A program made the translations under genes and the position numbers. Below, piece after piece: positions 32,601-39,119 of a stretch of 64,000 nucleotides of DNA. The stretch comes from Closterium sp. NIES-65 (lineage: Eukaryota; Streptophyta; Zygnematophyceae; Desmidiales; Closteriaceae). The notes under the pieces are model-generated. The model was not told where the DNA came from, searched no databases, and saw nothing but the letters and a program-made list of their open reading frames with translations. The stretch spans positions 1,178,001 through 1,242,000 of the forward strand of contig CANXME010002654.1 of assembly GCA_948144175.1 (NCBI GenBank). Reading direction: 5' to 3'. Each line of letters opens with the position of its first letter. Positions within the stretch are counted from its first letter, which is position 1.

Positions 32601-35509
32601 TCCCCCCTCCCCCGGACTTCCTTGTGCCGGTTCCCCCCCCGGTAGACCCCCTCCCCCCTCAGGTTCCTGCCCCCTCAGGTGTGTCCCAGGTAGACGCCGT
32701 TGACTCGGTCGAGGCTACTGGTGACTCTGGTGCTGCTGCGGGTGCTGAGCCTGGGGGTGCTGACTCTGGGGGTGCTGTGCGCGGGGGTGCTGAGCCTGGG
32801 GGTGCTACTGCTGGGGGTGCTGGGCCTGAGGGTGCTACTGCGGAGGGTGCGGAGCCTGGGGGTGCTGAGCCGGGGGGTGCTGTGCCTGGAGGTGCTGGGT
32901 CTGGGGGTGCTGGGTCGGGAGCTGCTGAGCCTGGGGGTGCTGAGCTGGGAGCTGCTGAGCCTAGGGGTGCTGCGTCTGGAGCTGCTGAGCCTGGGGTTTC
33001 TCCTGCTGCTGCGTCTCGCCGGGAGCCCCTCTCTCCACAGGAGCTGCGCGAGTGGTTCGCTCGCCGCTGGAGGCGTGCTGCTGAGTCTGGAGGTGCTGCC
33101 GGTCCCGGAGCTGCTGGACCTGCGGGTCCTCCTGGTGCTGGAGCTGCTGAGGGCGCTGGTGCTGAGCCTACTGCTGTTGGTCCTGCCGCTGGAGGTGTGG
33201 GTGGCGCTGGTGCTGTCGCTGAGGGTGCTGGTGCTGTCCCTGCTGCGTCTGGAGCTGCCGCGCGGCCTCGGCCGTACTTCGTTCCGCTCCTGCAGCAGGT
33301 TCTTGGTCTTTCTCCTCCAGTAGAGGGTCCACCGCCTGTCCAGTCGCAGTCCCTGCTGGAGCCTTCCTCTCCACTACCTGCTCCCTCTCCTTACACTGGT
33401 CCTACTGGAGGTCTTGCTGAGCGTCCTGAGCCTGCGTCTCGTCCCGCGTCGCCTGTTCGCACTGCTCGCGCTAGTGGTCGCAGTTCGCGTCAGCGTCCTC
33501 CTCCTGTCCCTGGCACGCACCGGATGTCTTTGCGTCCGTCCACTGCTCCTCTGCGTGCCCCTTTGCCTTCTCCTCCTGAGTCCTCTCTTCCTGCGCTTGC
33601 CGACCCTGAGTCGGACTCTCTTCGTGCTGCCAGTCCTACTGTCACGCGTCTGCTTGCTACTGTCGTCACTGACCCCTCTTTTGAGTCCACTGCTGCGTCT
33701 GCTCTAGTCGCTGAGCTCGTCGACTTTGCTGCTCGCTGTCGTCTCGACTACGCTGCTAGTCTTGTTGCTGAGTCTGCGTCTGTCTGTCCTCCGTCCGTCG
33801 GGGGTGAGTGTGCTCTTGGCACGGACGTCCTAGAGGACAGGCAGGAGGAGTTACAGTGTCTAGTGGCTGCTTCACCTCATCTCGCGTCTGTACTGCTTGC
33901 CCCTGAGGGAGACCCGGATGCACTAGACATCCCGACTCCGCGTTCTTACGCGGAGGCCGTAGAGGGTCCCTACTCCTCTCAGTGGCAGGCAGCTATGGAT
34001 GCAGAGATGGCTTCCTGGAAGTCCACAGGCACCTACGTTGACGCGGTTCCCCCTCCTGGGGCGAACATCGTCAGTGGCATGTGGATCTTCAGGGTGAAGC
34101 GGCAGCCGGGCTCTCCACCTGTCTTCAAGGCACGGTACGTTGCTCGTGGCTTCAGTCAGCGGCAGGGAGTTGACTACTTTCAGACCTTCTCTCCCACCCC
34201 GAAGATGACTACTCTTCGGGTGCTGCTGCACATAGCCGCTCAGCGCGACTACGAGCTTCACTCTCTCGACTTCAGCACTGCGTTCTTGCAGGGTAGCCTG
34301 CACGAGGAGATCTGGCTTCGCCGTCCACCTGGCTTCACTGGGACTTTCCCTCCTGGCACCCAGTGGAGCCTCCGACGGCCAGTCTACGGTCTCCGCCAGG
34401 CACCGCGTGAGTGGCACGACACACTGAGGACTACGCTTGCGGCTCTTGGGTTTGCTCCTTCTACTGCTGACCCGTCGCTGTTTCTTCGCACCGACACTTC
34501 CCTGCCGCCGTTCTACATCCTCGTGTACGTCGACGACTTGGTCTTTGCCACAGCAGACACTGCTGGACTCGCCTACGTGAAGTCCGAGCTGCTGAAGAGA
34601 CACACGTGCACAGACCTGGGTGAACTGCGCAGCTACCTTGGCTTGCAGATCACTCGGGACAGAGCACGCCGCACCATTACCTTGACTCAGTCACACATGG
34701 TGCAGCAGGTCCTTCAGCGCTTCGGCTTCACGTACTCCTCGCCTCAGGCCACTCCTCTGCCTACTCGCCACTCACTCTCAGCTCTGCCTTCGGATGAGTC
34801 CGTAGAGTCGAGTGGTCCGTATGCAGAGCTTGTTGGCTGCCTCATGTACCTGATGACCTGCACACGACCTGACCTTGCATACCCTCTGAGCATTCTTGCT
34901 CGCTATGTTGCTCCTGGGAGACACAGACCGGAGCACATGGCTGCAGCGAAGAGGGTATTGCGCTACCTGTGCAGCACGTCGGGCATGGGGCTAGTGCTTG
35001 GAGGGCGGAGTCCAGTGGTCCTTACCGGCCACGCGGACGCTTCTTGGGCTGACGACCAGGCTACGCAGCGGTCGTCACAGGGTTACACCTTCAGCCTTGG
35101 TTCCGGCTCTGTCTCGTGGCGGTCTACTCGCTCGTCTTCGGTTCTCGGCTCCAGTTGTGAGGCTGAGATCTACGCCGGGGCCATGGCTGCACAGGAGCTT
35201 TGCTGGCTCACCTACCTGCTGACTGACCTTGGAGAGCCGCCTCGTTCTCCTCCAGTGCTGTACGTAGACAACAAGGCCATGCTGGCCTTGTGTCGAGAGC
35301 AGCGCTTGGAGCACAGAACGAAGCACATTGCTCTCCGCTACTTCCTTGCTCGTGAGCTGCAGCAGCGTGGCCAGTTGCGACTTGCGTACGTGGCCTCTGA
35401 GGCCAACACTGCTGATGTGTTCACCAAGGCACTCGCGCCTTGTGACCATCAGCGCTTTTGCACCCAGCTGGGTCTTGTACCTGTCTTGCCTCACTTGCTC
35501 TCCTCTTGA
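29651..35509 (+). CDS. copia-A3 gag-pol polyprotein (1952 residues)
   Basis: I chose the Met at 29651 (gccATGg context) because copia-A2 starts at the same MATPSV. Domains by residue: gag capsid-like part 1-260; Gly tract about 264-347; PQQLREWYA at 373-381; Cys/His cluster CX13CX3HX4C at 392-415; protease LDSGASRSF with Asp522; GAG-pre-integrase LLWHHRLGHPS near 676; integrase Asp746, Asp815 and Glu851 (exactly 35 residues between the last two, as in DD35E); Pro-Gly-Gly-Ala-Glu repeats about 1027-1117; PQELREWFA at 1129-1137; RT with YVDD at 1626-1629; RNase H about 1790-1952. Such polyproteins assemble particles, copy the RNA and integrate the DNA. A single gag-pol frame without a shift is usual for copia. 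It looks whole. Confidence 0.92.
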   Translation: MATPSVLAFDVEGRAIDFEVWLDDLQLFLQCDRADDLSLFDLTSGASPAPAADADPAVRSKWATRDAAARLAVRRHLPTSERAHFSQYKSAQTLYDAVVARYSSPATAALSRLMLPYLFPDLSAFPTVADLITHLRTSDTRYRAALPVEFCAKNPPPMYIALYYVVARLPDSLRVVRDHFLAVCPTTLTVDLLEKALLAAEKSIVAVGASRGDPRTPIFEGCSPSPLLPSVASAAAADLLGLESVGAASAPSGRRRSSKGKGGKGAGGAGGGGGGGGGGGGGSGGGGGTSGGGGGGGGSSGGDGGGGASGGGGGSGGGGGGGGGGGGGGSGGGGGGGGGGAGRGGTQQRSGGGGGQRSQRQQQQQRSRDIPPPQQLREWYAGRQRGGGTGPCTYVLRSGDRAGEQCGGAHATQRCFGRLTDAWRQQFPGASEIPRWDELLRAGVAIFDLDFDAILTAMYVVDYSEENEGYRCFQPDPGIGTAALGACEAAALGASASVLSGTGETALSGTASSSSSLTFTLDSGASRSFFRDRTTLTPLGRPVAVSLADPSGGPVLSHFSTVLPCPAAPSGTLSGLYLPSFSTNLVSGADLQDVGVHQFTPASQRVTHCTEARTGRHLATFSRRPGSSLYTLTVESPPVPASGQVAASGQVLAAASRSGPESAPCSCRLLSHETLLWHHRLGHPSLPRLRSMASRVLVSGLPQSLPPLPSGPGPSCVPCVEGRLRATPHSSHFPPTEAPLQTLHMDVWGPAPVRGQGYERYFLLVVDDYSRYTTVLPLRSKGEVTEVLIDWIREARLQLRKSFGSDFPVLRLHSDRGGEFSSRLLRDYCRARGIRQTFTLPDSPQQNGIAERRIGMVMDVARTSMMHAAAPHFLWPFAVRYAAHQLNLHPRVSRPAMSPALLWTGKVGDASVFRVWGSRAFVRDLSADKLSPRAAPCVFLGFPTDAPGWQFYHPSSRRVLSSQDVTFDESVPFYRLFPYRTPSLPPPPDFLVPVPPPVDPLPPQVPAPSGVSQVDAVDSVEATGDSGAAAGAEPGGADSGGAVRGGAEPGGATAGGAGPEGATAEGAEPGGAEPGGAVPGGAGSGGAGSGAAEPGGAELGAAEPRGAASGAAEPGVSPAAASRREPLSPQELREWFARRWRRAAESGGAAGPGAAGPAGPPGAGAAEGAGAEPTAVGPAAGGVGGAGAVAEGAGAVPAASGAAARPRPYFVPLLQQVLGLSPPVEGPPPVQSQSLLEPSSPLPAPSPYTGPTGGLAERPEPASRPASPVRTARASGRSSRQRPPPVPGTHRMSLRPSTAPLRAPLPSPPESSLPALADPESDSLRAASPTVTRLLATVVTDPSFESTAASALVAELVDFAARCRLDYAASLVAESASVCPPSVGGECALGTDVLEDRQEELQCLVAASPHLASVLLAPEGDPDALDIPTPRSYAEAVEGPYSSQWQAAMDAEMASWKSTGTYVDAVPPPGANIVSGMWIFRVKRQPGSPPVFKARYVARGFSQRQGVDYFQTFSPTPKMTTLRVLLHIAAQRDYELHSLDFSTAFLQGSLHEEIWLRRPPGFTGTFPPGTQWSLRRPVYGLRQAPREWHDTLRTTLAALGFAPSTADPSLFLRTDTSLPPFYILVYVDDLVFATADTAGLAYVKSELLKRHTCTDLGELRSYLGLQITRDRARRTITLTQSHMVQQVLQRFGFTYSSPQATPLPTRHSLSALPSDESVESSGPYAELVGCLMYLMTCTRPDLAYPLSILARYVAPGRHRPEHMAAAKRVLRYLCSTSGMGLVLGGRSPVVLTGHADASWADDQATQRSSQGYTFSLGSGSVSWRSTRSSSVLGSSCEAEIYAGAMAAQELCWLTYLLTDLGEPPRSPPVLYVDNKAMLALCREQRLEHRTKHIALRYFLARELQQRGQLRLAYVASEANTADVFTKALAPCDHQRFCTQLGLVPVLPHLLSS
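30440..30690 (+). repeat. copia-A3 poly-glycine coding tract
   Basis: Runs of ggn codons, broken only by Ser, Thr, Ala and Asp, encode a Gly linker of roughly 80 residues in gag. The same tract in copia-A2 (18385-18600) differs in length and pattern. Confidence 0.9.
32730..33000 (+). repeat. copia-A3 coding minisatellite (15 bp unit)
   Basis: Repeats of cctgggggtgctgag variants encode a Pro-Gly-Gly-Ala-Glu linker between integrase and RT. Unit number and variants differ from the arrays in A2, A4 and A5. Confidence 0.85.
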
Positions 35510-35720
35510 CTTCACTTGTACTGTGACATATATATATACCTGCTCTTGCTTGTCTAGTTTTATATATATGTCTGTACTCCTGCATGTGAACTGGCCTCTG
35601 GCCCTGCTCTTGTGCTCGGACTGTGTGGTGACTTTGTGATCCACCCTGAGCTTGCTTTGCTTTGCTTTGCTTGACTGGTCTTGTGACCCCTTGTTCTCCC
35701 CCACTTAGCCTATGGGGGTG

Positions 35721-35852
35721 TGTCAGAGTATTATAGCTGATGCATGTTTGTAGGCTACAGTGTGGTAGCACATATGGGGTACAGCTTTCTAGGGTTGTAT
35801 TTGTACCCAACTCTGACTTAGTCATTTCCATTCCTGTTTTCCTTGCTTCACA
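35721..35852 (+). repeat. copia-A3 3' LTR (132 bp)
   Basis: It begins directly after the purine tract and differs from the 5' LTR at two positions (around the TAGGCTAYAGTGKGGTA core). Confidence 0.93.
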
Positions 35853-35857
35853 GAAGG

Positions 35858-36329
35858 GTCTCGAAACTACCCACCACAAGGGCCTACACCAACTGAAATG
35901 TTACACTACACAAAGTAATGTAACTATCTTCAATAACTTGAGGTGTACCATTTTGCGGGCTTCGAGATCACTAGAGTCTTGACACCAGAGCTCGGGTTCT
36001 TTATCACAAACTCATCCTTGAGTTCTTGATGGGTCTACTGCACACACCTGCGACACGTCAAACGTTCGACACAGGACAATAGAAACCGCGCGAGACACAC
36101 AAGCGACAAAGTAGAAACCGCGCGGGACACACAATTGACCGCGTAACACGCGACTAGCGATAACTCGCTGCTGACTCGACACACACACACTCGCCATCAT
36201 GACCCATCATACACACACTATTATAAGCATGAAAAATATTTTTTCTCATGACCTCATACCATTCCATGCACACACGCATGTACGCACACGGACAACAAGC
36301 CAAGTGCTAACCGTAGGGTTGCGCCAACA
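35858..36329 (-). repeat. copia-C1 5' LTR, portion right of copia-A3
   Basis: It matches about 7266-7728 and ends at GCGCCAACA. The ccgac duplication (36330-36334) follows. Confidence 0.88.
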
Positions 36330-36775
36330 CCGACTTCAAGAAGGCATCGACTTCGGGGAGGTCGACTTGGGAGGTCGACTTGTGGAGAGCGTTGACTAGG
36401 TGACGCCGACTTGGGGAGACGACTGGGTGGTCGGCTGACAGATGTATTGGTCGACGTGGAGTTGGTCAACCAGGTGCGTGGTCGACCTGGAGCTGGTCGA
36501 CCGGTGGTAGTTGTCGACTTGGGTGGTCGACGGGCACCGAGAGGAGCAGGTTGACGAGGTGGTTGCGCGGTCGACCAGGTTACCCGGGCAACGGGTTTCT
36601 GCTCAGGCACGTGATAGTCGCCCAGGTGTTAGAGGCGAGGCCGACCTCGGTGTGGTATCCCGAGGTCGACGTGATTGGTTGGCGCAGTCGATGGCGTGGA
36701 GTCTGCCAGGCATCTGCGCTGTGCTTGTAACAAGGCGTGGAGCACCAAACAGCTGCACGCACATGCGAAGACAAA
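36330..36775 (+). repeat. copia-B1 3' LTR, right part, with GTCGAC-rich array
   Basis: The LTR resumes after copia-C1. About 36360-36560 is a loose array of GGTCGAC motifs 12-25 bp apart. 36640-36770 aligns with the copia-B2 and B3 LTRs (gaggccgacctcggtgtggtatcccgag is close to the B2 form). The LTR appears cut short near 36775. Confidence 0.65.
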
Positions 36776-37067
36776 ACCAGACTTCATAGACACAAGTTGT
36801 ATGAAAATCAGACTACGTAAAATAAAACGTCTAAAAAAATAGACAAATTCCTAAAAACATGGCTGTCAAAATATGGCTTGGTGACAACCCTTAAAAAAAA
36901 CAAACAATATTACTAAAAGGTATTGGAAGAACAAACAAATTGTTACATAATGTCATTGTACTACAATTGGGACTATTCCATCACCAACACTTGCACATAG
37001 CGAGCGCGTTAGAAGTGTTCATAGTGGAAGTGACTCTCACCATTCAAACTTACCCATCAGTAACAAC
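36776..37067. other. AT-rich interval, no gene seen
   Basis: AT-rich sequence with A-runs and no motif I recognise. Its right end (37048-37053, minus strand GTAAGT) could be a splice donor belonging to the candidate exon described at 37443-37728. Confidence 0.5.
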
Positions 37068-37208
37068 TGTCAGAATCCCAACCACTAGACCATTGGGATA
37101 AAAGGGCTTGTTTTAGTAGCGGGTCAGTGCGCCCATAACCCCCCATACGAACGCGCCTGTAACCCTCTCCAGGATCAATCGGGCATCCACAGTGCAGATC
37201 TACTGACA
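37068..37208 (-). repeat. TRIM LTR, copy 1
   Basis: 141 bp, TGTCAGAATCCC...CTACTGACA on the plus strand. This is the 3' LTR in element orientation. Confidence 0.92.
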
Positions 37209-37301
37209 TCCCCCCACACTGGGAGGCCCAGGACTAAGCATAGCGGCAACGGCCTACATGTGCATACACCGGGAATCGAACCCGAGACCGCTCTGATACC
37301 A

Positions 37302-37442
37302 TGTCAGAATCCCAACCACTAGACCATTGGGATAAAAGGGCTTGTTTCAGTAGCGGGTCAGTGCGCCCATAACCCCCCAGGCGAACGCGCTTGTAACCCT
37401 CTCCAGGATCAATCGGGCATCCACAGTGCAGATCTACTGACA
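37302..37442 (-). repeat. TRIM LTR, copy 2
   Basis: 141 bp, the same ends as copy 1 and about four substitutions. This is the 5' LTR in element orientation, abutting the primer site. Confidence 0.92.
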
Positions 37443-37728
37443 ACAACGAAATGACAACCAATCAAATGTGAATCGTTATCCTTGCCAAAACAAAAACGAT
37501 GTTCAGGGCAGACTTTTCGAGTCGCCAGAGTCGAAACCCACCTACCAGTAACACTGTCGTAAGTCCTGCAGGAGTAACCTTGCGGAAGCCCGAAATATTC
37601 ATGCCCTTCGAGCCCTGCCTTTTCTGGGATGATGCAATAATGTGACGTGTGACGTGAATCACAAAGCTGTGTCTTTTTCAATCTCCTAGTTTCAATTCTT
37701 GTTGTTGCAGCCACGCAATTATTTTCTC
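37443..37728 (-). CDS. Candidate host exon, Cys-rich, interrupted at its end by the TRIM
   Basis: The minus strand is open for about 95 codons, with evenly spread cysteines (TQLCDSRHTSHYCIIPEKAG, LPQGYSCRTYDSVTG, KVCPEHRFCFGKDNDSHLIG, then Cys). Without the TRIM the frame would run a few codons further to a GTAAGT donor-like site (37053-37048). An AG precedes the open stretch near 37729. Composition and residue use look protein-like, but I recognise no family and cannot see neighbouring exons. It may be a host exon of a secreted Cys-rich protein, or chance. Confidence 0.3.
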
Positions 37729-37802
37729 AACAGTTACTTGAAACCTGCTAGAGCTGTGCATTTACCATATAGTCACAAGTAGTGGACGAGGCCAGAAGTA
37801 CT
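37729..37802. other. Short AT-rich flank of copia-A4
   Basis: No feature beyond the target duplication gtact at 37798-37802. Confidence 0.6.
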
Positions 37803-37934
37803 TGTCAAACATTATATATGTTCTGCTTGTGTAGGCTACAGTGGGTTAGCTTATAGGGGGTACACAATTCTAGGGTTTCCTACTTGTACTCATTTCACTG
37901 CTAGTTCATTCATTCCTGTTCGCTTATTCTCACA
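37803..37934 (+). repeat. copia-A4 5' LTR
   Basis: TGTCAAACATT...TTATTCTCACA, with the primer site directly after it. Confidence 0.92.
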
Positions 37935-38039
37935 TGGTATAGAGCGGGTCCTTCTACGGACCGTTTTTTTTTGGGCCCACCGAAGCGCCCCCCGAGGCGC
38001 GATTTTTTTTAGCGACCCCTCGGGTCGTCATTTTCCCTG

Positions 38040-38490
38040 CGGCCCCGCCGCTTTCACTGACGCGGCCCCGCCGCCCTCTCTGACGGGGCCCCGCCGCCGG
38101 CCCTTACGCGGCCCCGTCGCCGGCTCTCACGCGGCCCCGCAGCAGGCTCTGTCGCGGACCCGCCCCGGCCTTTACGCGGCCCCGCCGCCTGCTCTCACGC
38201 GGCCCCGCCCCGGCTCCTTCGCGGCCCCGCCGCCTGCTCTCGCGCGGCCCCGCCCCGGCTTTCACGCGGCCCTGCCGACGGCTTTGTCGCGGCCCCGCCC
38301 AGGCCCTTACGCGGCCCCGCCGCCTGCTCTCACGCGGCCCCGCCCCGGCTCCTTCGCGGCCCCGCTGCCTGCTCTCGCGCAGCCCCGCCCCGGCTTCTAC
38401 GCGGCCCCGCCCCGGCTTTCACGCGGCCCCGCCGACGGCTCTGTCGCCGCCCCGCCCAGGCCCTTACGCGGCCCCGCCGCCTGCCCCCGT
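38040..38490 (+). repeat. copia-A4 leader tandem repeats
   Basis: A higher-order array of acgcggccccgccgcctgctctc and gcggccccgccccggctc units; about 38150-38300 and 38300-38490 repeat each other. Shorter cgtcccttcctgacggccccgc units follow to about 38600, then gagccgcc units to about 38980. Confidence 0.85.
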
Positions 38491-39119
38491 CGCGGCCCGG
38501 TCGCCTCCTGACGGCCCCGCCGTCCCTTCGTGACGGCCCCGCCGTCCCTTCCTGACGGCCCCGCCGTCCCCTCCTGACGGCTCCTGCCGTCCCCTTCTAC
38601 CGGCCCCGCAACTGCACCTGCTGGCCCCGCCGCTGCACCTACCGGCCCCCACCACCCACCCCCCCTTTTCCCGTCAGAGGCCAGCAGAGGGGTGGCAGGT
38701 GTGTGGCCTCCCCTGCTTCTCCTCCTCCTTCATCGCTCACCTGCAGCAGCCGAGCCGCCCCACCGCCGAGCCGCCCTGCACCCGAGCCGCCCAGCAGCCG
38801 AGCCGCCCTGCCGCCGAGCCGCCGGGTCGCTGAGCTGCTGAGCTGCAGTTGCTGCCGAGCCGCCCTGCCGCCGAGCCGCCGAGTCACCGAGCTGCTGAGC
38901 TGCAGTTGCTGCCGAGCCGCCTTGCCGCCGAGCCGCCCGAGTCGCCCGAGCCGCCGAGCCGCCGAGCTGCCGAGCCGCTGAGTCGCCGAGCCTACTCTTC
39001 CCACCACTGGTGAGCTCTTGCCCTGCTAGCACGCTCACGTCGCCTGCTTGCCTGCCTGCCTGCCTTTTGGCTTGCCTGGCTGCCTGCCTTCCTGCTGCTA
39101 GTCCTGCTCCTGCTTCTAC

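Larger units (their letters stand above)
28408..35852 (+). mobile_element. copia-A3, Ty1/copia element that looks whole
   Basis: LTRs of 132 bp (28408-28539 and 35721-35852) differ at two positions (1.5%). The flanking duplication gaagg is perfect (28403-28407 and 35853-35857). The primer site TGGTATAGAGCGGGTCC abuts the 5' LTR at 28540, and a purine tract (tatgggggtg) abuts the 3' LTR. A GC-rich leader of about 1.1 kb precedes one uninterrupted gag-pol frame (29651-35509). No break is visible. It is the youngest insertion in the nest and lies in the 5' LTR of copia-C1. Confidence 0.95.
6906..36329 (-). mobile_element. copia-C1, Ty1/copia element with long LTRs, itself hosting gypsy-M and copia-A3
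   Basis: Read on the minus strand: 5' LTR (36329 down to 28048, split by copia-A3), primer site TGGTATCAGAGCC (28045 to 28033), gag, protease (split by gypsy-M at 26823/11314), integrase, RT, RNase H, purine tract (7740 to 7729, cgagggggagtt) and 3' LTR (7728 to 6906). A 5 bp duplication (ccgac) flanks it. The two LTRs differ at roughly 25 of 360 positions compared by eye (about 7%), so it is the oldest insertion in the nest after its host. Broken; several breaks besides the two insertions. Confidence 0.88.
1791..36775 (+). mobile_element. copia-B1, old Ty1/copia element hosting all nested insertions up to 36.8 kb
   Basis: Parts in order: LTR end (to 1841), probable primer site from 1842 (TGGTGCGGTGAGCG, shared with copia-B3 at 57654), gag (about 1.95-3.07 kb), integrase (about 3.6-4.4 kb), reverse transcriptase (about 4.97-5.7 kb), RNase H (about 5.73-6.6 kb), purine tract (6741-6753) and 3' LTR from 6754. 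The LTR is interrupted at 6905 by copia-C1 and resumes at 36330, shown by the duplication ccgac at 6901-6905 and 36330-36334. The copy is broken, with many breaks, and is the oldest layer of the nest. The right end near 36775 is where similarity to the other copia-B LTRs fades. Confidence 0.75.
37068..37442 (-). mobile_element. Complete TRIM (miniature LTR retroelement), 375 bp
   Basis: Two 141 bp direct repeats (37068-37208 and 37302-37442; about 4 differences) begin TGTCAG and end CTGACA, a perfect 6 bp terminal inverted repeat. They flank only 93 bp. On the minus strand the internal part begins without a gap with TGGTATCAGAGC (37301-37290), the plant initiator-Met primer site, and ends in a purine tract (tgggggga, 37216-37209). 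A perfect 5 bp duplication acaac flanks it (37063-37067 and 37443-37447). No coding capacity. TRIMs rely on enzymes of other LTR elements. It looks whole. Confidence 0.92.

Noticed and set aside
32700-33323. Leu-rich second plus-strand frame over the copia-A3 pol linker (also at 21403-21723 and 42272-42556)
   Set aside because: It is a +1 shadow of the Gly/Ala/Glu/Pro repeat in the true frame. The same shadow appears in every copy, with no independent start or membrane topology pattern.
37260-37301. A tRNA gene suggested by the T-arm-like stem-loop and GCTCTGATACCA
   Set aside because: There is no D-arm, anticodon arm or full acceptor stem. The match is the TRIM primer site plus a B-box-like sequence.
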